DNA of 64,000 nt, taken from the NCBI GenBank assembly GCA_025465355.1, contig JAODNN010000106.1:1-64000 (forward strand), in the 5' to 3' direction. The notes beneath the pieces are model-generated. The model made no database searches. It was not told where the DNA came from and saw only the letters and a program-made list of their open reading frames with translations. Shown here piece after piece: positions 60,346 to 64,000 of the stretch (position 1 is its first letter; every line of letters starts with the position of its first letter). This DNA is from Blastococcus sp. (GTDB lineage Bacteria; Actinomycetota; Actinomycetes; Mycobacteriales; Geodermatophilaceae). Position numbers and translations under genes: made by a program.

Positions 60346-61767
60346 GTGATCTCCGCGAACGACGACCTCTGCCTCCGGCCCGCCACCGAGCTCGCCGGGT
60401 TGCTGCGCACCCGCGAGATCTCGGCGCGCGAGCTGCTCGAGGCGCACCTGGACCGGATCGACCGGCTGAACCCGGGGATCAACGCGGTCGTCACGCTCGA
60501 CGCCGACGGCGCGCGGGCGGCCGCTGACGCCGCCGATGCGGCGCTGGCCGCCGGGCGCCCGGTCGGCCCGCTGCACGGCCTCCCGGTGGCGCACAAGGAC
60601 AACCACGCCACTGCGGGGATGCGGACGACGTGGGGCTCACCGTTGCGCGCCGACACGGTGCCCACGGCCGACGATCTCGTCGTGGCCCGCTACAAGGCCG
60701 CCGGGGCGATCCGGGTCGGCAAGACGAACATCCCCGAGTTCGCGGCCGGCTCCCATACGTTCAACACGCTCTTCGGCGTGACCCACAACCCCTACCGGCA
60801 CGGGCGCTCCGCGGGCGGCTCGTCCGGTGGCGCCGCGGCTGCGCTGGCCGCGGGACTGGTGCCGCTGGCCGAGGGCACGGACATGGGCGGATCGCTGCGC
60901 AACCCGGCCGGCTTCTGCAACGTGGTCGGGCTGCGGCCCACACCGGGCCGGGTGCCGATCTGGCCGACGCCCCTGGGCTGGTCGCAGCTGTCGGTGGACG
61001 GTCCGATGGGACGGACGGTCGCCGACGTCGCGCTGCAGTTGTCGGTGCTCGCCGGGCCCGACCGCCGGGTACCGATCGCCCTGGACGACGACGGCGCCGC
61101 GTTCGCCGCCCCCCTGCCCACGTCGCTGGCCGGTCTGCGGGTGGCCTGGGCGCCGGACCTCGGCGGCCGGGTGGCCGTGGATCCGGCGATCACGGCCGTA
61201 CTGGCGTCGTCCGTGGGCGTCTTCGAGGAGCTCGGGGCGAAGGTCGAGGAGGACTGCCCGGACCTGTCGGACGCCGACGAGGTGTTCGGCACCCTGCGGG
61301 CCTGGCTGTTCGACGCCGGCTACAGCGAGCTCGCCAGGCAGCATCCGGACAAGGTGAAGGAATCGATCCGCTGGAACGCCGAGCTGGGCGCGAAGCTGTC
61401 CGGCTCGGACCTTGCCCGGGCGGAGATGCTGCACACGAAGCTCTACGAGCGGATGGTCGGGTTCTTCGACCGGTACGACGTCCTGCTCGCACCGACGACG
61501 CAGGTCCTGCCGTTCCCCGTGGAGCTGGAGTACCCGACCGAGATCGGCGGGGTGCCGCAGGACAACTACCTCGAGTGGATGCGCTCGTGCACGCTGATCT
61601 CGGCCACCGGCTGCCCCGCGCTGTCGGTGCCGGGCGGGTTCACGCCCGAGGGCCTGCCGGTCGGGCTGCAGATCATCGGGGCGCCCCGGGCCGACCGGCG
61701 GGTGCTCGAGGTCGGGCACGCCTTCGAGCAGGCCACCCGCTTCGGCGAGCGCCGACCCGCCCTCTGA
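60346..61767 (+). CDS. Amidase (amidase signature family)
   Basis: The protein is 473 aa from GTG 60346. Ser-cisSer-Lys triad: Lys84 in VAHKDNHAT, cis-Ser in SAGGSSGGAAA, nucleophile Ser in GTDMGGSLRNPAGF. PVGLQIIGAPRADRRVL is the usual C-terminal motif. The substrate is an amide or ester of unknown type; GatA is less likely because no gatB/gatC are adjacent. Confidence 0.92.
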   Translation: MISANDDLCLRPATELAGLLRTREISARELLEAHLDRIDRLNPGINAVVTLDADGARAAADAADAALAAGRPVGPLHGLPVAHKDNHATAGMRTTWGSPLRADTVPTADDLVVARYKAAGAIRVGKTNIPEFAAGSHTFNTLFGVTHNPYRHGRSAGGSSGGAAAALAAGLVPLAEGTDMGGSLRNPAGFCNVVGLRPTPGRVPIWPTPLGWSQLSVDGPMGRTVADVALQLSVLAGPDRRVPIALDDDGAAFAAPLPTSLAGLRVAWAPDLGGRVAVDPAITAVLASSVGVFEELGAKVEEDCPDLSDADEVFGTLRAWLFDAGYSELARQHPDKVKESIRWNAELGAKLSGSDLARAEMLHTKLYERMVGFFDRYDVLLAPTTQVLPFPVELEYPTEIGGVPQDNYLEWMRSCTLISATGCPALSVPGGFTPEGLPVGLQIIGAPRADRRVLEVGHAFEQATRFGERRPAL

Positions 61768-61821
61768 CGCCTTCTACGACTCTCTAGGGCAGCGGCTAGA
61801 GAACTCGATAAGCGCCGAGAT

Positions 61822-61866
61822 CGACGAACTGGTGGCCATCAGTCGCTGATCGCCACGAGTTCGTCG
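61822..61866. terminator. Stem-loop between amidase and NAD-glutamate dehydrogenase
   Basis: CGACGAACT-GG-TGGC (61822-61836) pairs with GCCA-CG-AGTTCGTCG (61852-61866), a 9+4-bp stem with a 2+2 internal bulge. It lies between convergent genes. Confidence 0.65.
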
Positions 61867-61892
61867 CATTCGCCGGCGAAGCGCAACCAGCC

Positions 61893-64000
61893 CTACGTCG
61901 TCGCGGGGCGCGGGAAGCGGCGGGCCGTCCGGCGGCGGCGGAGGCCGCGGAGCGTGCGGACGGCGACGAGCAGTTCGGCGAGCTCCTGGCGTTCCCCACC
62001 CGTGATGTCGGCGAGCTGAGCGGCCGCCCGGGCCTGGCTGTTCTCCCAGGAATCCACCCATGCTGCGACCAGCTTCTCGGCGGAGTCCGTTTCGGCCGTA
62101 CGCATTCCCAGCACGTCCTCGGTGAGCGACGCCTGCTCCGAGGCCAGGTCGTCGCGCAGGGACGCGCGTGCCATCGACGGCCAGCGCCGGTCCCGCGGCA
62201 GGGCGATCACCAGTTCCCTCAGCGGCACCAGCCCCAGCCGTTCGGCCAGGCATTGCATCACCTGTCCGGCCAGCGCGACCGGCGCCCCCGTCCGCTCGGT
62301 GACGACGGCGAGATCGAGCGCAGCCGGGAGCAGGGGTGCCGCGGCGGCAGCGGCGGCGAGCTCCGCGGGCACGCCCGATTCCTGCAGCCGGGTCGCCCGC
62401 TCGGCAAAGGCCGCCGCCTCCGCGCCCAGCAGCCAGCCCGGCAGGCCGGCCCGCACGTCCGCGACGGGTGCCGCGAACCGGTCCGTCACGGTGGCGATGG
62501 ACGGTGCGGAGTCGGCGACGAAGTCCGCCTGGCGCAGCAGCCACCGGGTGGTGCGCTCGGCCAGCCGGGTCGCCTCGGTGCGCAGTTCCACCTGGATCGC
62601 GGCGGACACCTCGTTGTCCAGGTGGCCCACCGCGTCCCACAACCGGTCCACGTCGAAGACCGCGCGGGCGACGGCATGCGCCCGCACCACGCGATCCAGC
62701 GGCGCGCCCGTCTCCTGTGTCAGGCGGAACAGCCCGGTGACCCCGGCGATGTTCACCGCCCGGTTGGTCAGCGCGGTGGCGATGATCTCCCGGCGCAGCG
62801 GGTGTCCCGTCACCGCTTCCGGGAAGCGCTCGCGCAGCCGCGTGGGGAAGTAGTCGACCAACAGGTGCTCGAGGGCGCCGTCGTCGGGCAGATCCGAGTG
62901 CAGCACGACGTCGTCGGTCTGGAGCTTGGCGTAGGCGAGCAGCACGGAGAGCTCCGGGCTGGTGAGCGCCTGCCCGTCCCGGCGTCGTTCGACCAGTGCC
63001 CGCTCGTCCGGCAGGGCCTCGACGTTGCGGAGCAGGCGACCGGAGCGCTCCAGCGAGCGGAGGAACCGCTCGTGGGCGTCCATCAGGCTGCGCGCCGAGG
63101 TCACCTCGACGGCGAGGGTCGCATTCTGCGCGTGGTTGTCCGCGAGGACGGCCACCGCCACCTCGTCGGCCATCTCGCCGAGCAGCCTCGCTCGGCCCGC
63201 GGGGTCCAGCTTCCCGTCGTCCACTACCCGGTTCAGCGCGATCTTGATGTTGACCTCATGGTCGGAGGTGTCCACGCCGGCGGAGTTGTCGATGGCGTCG
63301 GTGTTCACCCGCCCACCGGTCAGCGCGTACTCGATCCGGCCGCGCTGGGTCAGTCCCAGGTTGCCGCCCTCCCCCACGACGCGGGCGCGCAGCTCGGCGC
63401 CGTCCACCCGCACGGCGTCGTTGGCCTTGTCGCCCACGTCCAGCGCGCTCTCGGTGCTGGCCTTCACATAGGTGCCGATGCCGCCGTTGAACAGCAGGTC
63501 GACCGGGGCCAGCAGGATCGCCCGGATGAGCTCGACGGGCGCGAGCCTCTCGACGCCGTCCGGCAGGCCGAGCGCCACCCGCATGGGCCCGGACACCGGG
63601 ATCGACTTCGCCGTCCGCGGCCACACCCCGCCGCCGGCGCTGATCCGCGAGCGGTTGTAGTCGGCCCACGAGGAGCGCTGCAGCCCGAAGAGCCGCGTGC
63701 GCTCGGCGAAGGACGACGCCGCGTCGGGGGTCGGGTCGACGAACACGTGCCGGTGGTCGAACGCCGCCACCAGCCGGATGTGCGGGGACAGCAGCATCCC
63801 GTTGCCGAAGACGTCGCCGGACATGTCGCCGACGCCGACGACGGTGAACTCCTGCGACTGGACGTCGACGCCGAGCTCGCGGAAGTGCCGGGTCACCGAC
63901 TCCCAGGCGCCGCGGGCGGTGATGCCCATGGCCTTGTGGTCGTAACCGACCGAGCCGCCGGAGGCGAACGCATCGCCCAGCCAGTAGCCGCGCTCGATCG
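61893..64000 (-). CDS. NAD-dependent glutamate dehydrogenase (large, 180-kDa type), N-terminal part beyond window
   Basis: This open frame runs from a stop at 61893 to the right edge without a start, giving 701 residues. The part upstream of an internal Met reads LGDAFASGGSVGYDHKA, continuous with GVGDMSGDVFGNGMLLSP and HRHVFVDPTPD, the catalytic core of the bacterial NAD-GDH family (about 1,600 aa). Further motifs: FNGGIGTYVKAS, GDKANDAVRVDG, VVGEGGNLGLTQRGRIEYA, NTDAIDNSAGVDTSDHEVNIKI. The C-terminal about 350 residues are helical. It converts glutamate to 2-oxoglutarate. Confidence 0.95.
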   Translation of the reverse strand, partial: IERGYWLGDAFASGGSVGYDHKAMGITARGAWESVTRHFRELGVDVQSQEFTVVGVGDMSGDVFGNGMLLSPHIRLVAAFDHRHVFVDPTPDAASSFAERTRLFGLQRSSWADYNRSRISAGGGVWPRTAKSIPVSGPMRVALGLPDGVERLAPVELIRAILLAPVDLLFNGGIGTYVKASTESALDVGDKANDAVRVDGAELRARVVGEGGNLGLTQRGRIEYALTGGRVNTDAIDNSAGVDTSDHEVNIKIALNRVVDDGKLDPAGRARLLGEMADEVAVAVLADNHAQNATLAVEVTSARSLMDAHERFLRSLERSGRLLRNVEALPDERALVERRRDGQALTSPELSVLLAYAKLQTDDVVLHSDLPDDGALEHLLVDYFPTRLRERFPEAVTGHPLRREIIATALTNRAVNIAGVTGLFRLTQETGAPLDRVVRAHAVARAVFDVDRLWDAVGHLDNEVSAAIQVELRTEATRLAERTTRWLLRQADFVADSAPSIATVTDRFAAPVADVRAGLPGWLLGAEAAAFAERATRLQESGVPAELAAAAAAAPLLPAALDLAVVTERTGAPVALAGQVMQCLAERLGLVPLRELVIALPRDRRWPSMARASLRDDLASEQASLTEDVLGMRTAETDSAEKLVAAWVDSWENSQARAAAQLADITGGERQELAELLVAVRTLRGLRRRRTARRFPRPATT

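Overview
The window is a 64-kb stretch of very high-GC chromosomal DNA with dense, short-spaced genes, many GTG starts and frequent 4-bp ATGA/GTGA start-stop overlaps. The gene content points to an aerobic, heterotrophic actinobacterium. It includes mycofactocin, an NDMA-dependent alcohol dehydrogenase, DUF3097 and DUF3040 proteins, a PAS/GAF/SpoIIE phosphatase, an LCP protein, an acyl-ACP desaturase and a large NAD-glutamate dehydrogenase. A member of the Geodermatophilaceae (Blastococcus/Modestobacter-like) would fit, but that is inference. I see no rRNA, tRNA, CRISPR array, prophage, IS element or origin.

Layout. 1-10.2 kb: housekeeping and catabolic genes. These are a cut VOC protein, an NlpC/P60 endopeptidase, a Cys-rich small protein, a TldD/TldE pair, an MBL hydrolase, a VOC protein, an ArsR-SRPBCC operon with a clear operator pair, an amidohydrolase, a HAD hydrolase and an alpha/beta hydrolase. 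10.2-15.2 kb: a form II carbon-monoxide-dehydrogenase-type molybdenum hydroxylase operon (coxS-coxL-coxM-coxG, minus strand). 15.4-18.2 kb: an MFS transporter and a GAF-domain regulator. 18.3-23.1 kb: a mycofactocin locus (mftA-B-C, then E-F, with divergent mftR) that lacks mftD. 23.1-25.8 kb: a flavin monooxygenase and the NDMA-dependent alcohol dehydrogenase that would use mycofactocin. 25.9-29.2 kb: the molybdenum-hydroxylase maturation genes (MoxR ATPase, VWA/CoxE, XdhC/CoxI). The cox structural and maturation genes therefore flank the mycofactocin/alcohol dehydrogenase block.

29.3-36 kb: M18 aminopeptidase, PRC-barrel/DUF2382 stress protein, DUF3097 protein, aldo/keto reductase, tryptophan 2,3-dioxygenase and an MFS exporter. 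36-42.3 kb: a molybdenum island. moaA-moaD run on the plus strand. A tightly overlapped minus-strand operon holds a HTH-Mop regulator, modA, modB, modC, a mocA-like nucleotidyltransferase and moaE. Two small genes of unknown function lie between them. This island can supply molybdate and molybdopterin cofactor to the cox enzyme.

42.4-64 kb: mixed core genes. These are DinB-like, RecQ helicase, carbamoyltransferase, DUF3040, acyl-CoA dehydrogenase, GNAT, NucA-like nuclease, LCP, acyl-ACP desaturase, exonuclease III, glutathione-independent formaldehyde dehydrogenase, YaaA-like, the PAS/GAF/SpoIIE phosphatase, DEAD-box helicase, amidase, and the 3' part of an NAD-glutamate dehydrogenase running off the right edge. 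Many convergent gene pairs are separated by strong stem-loops.
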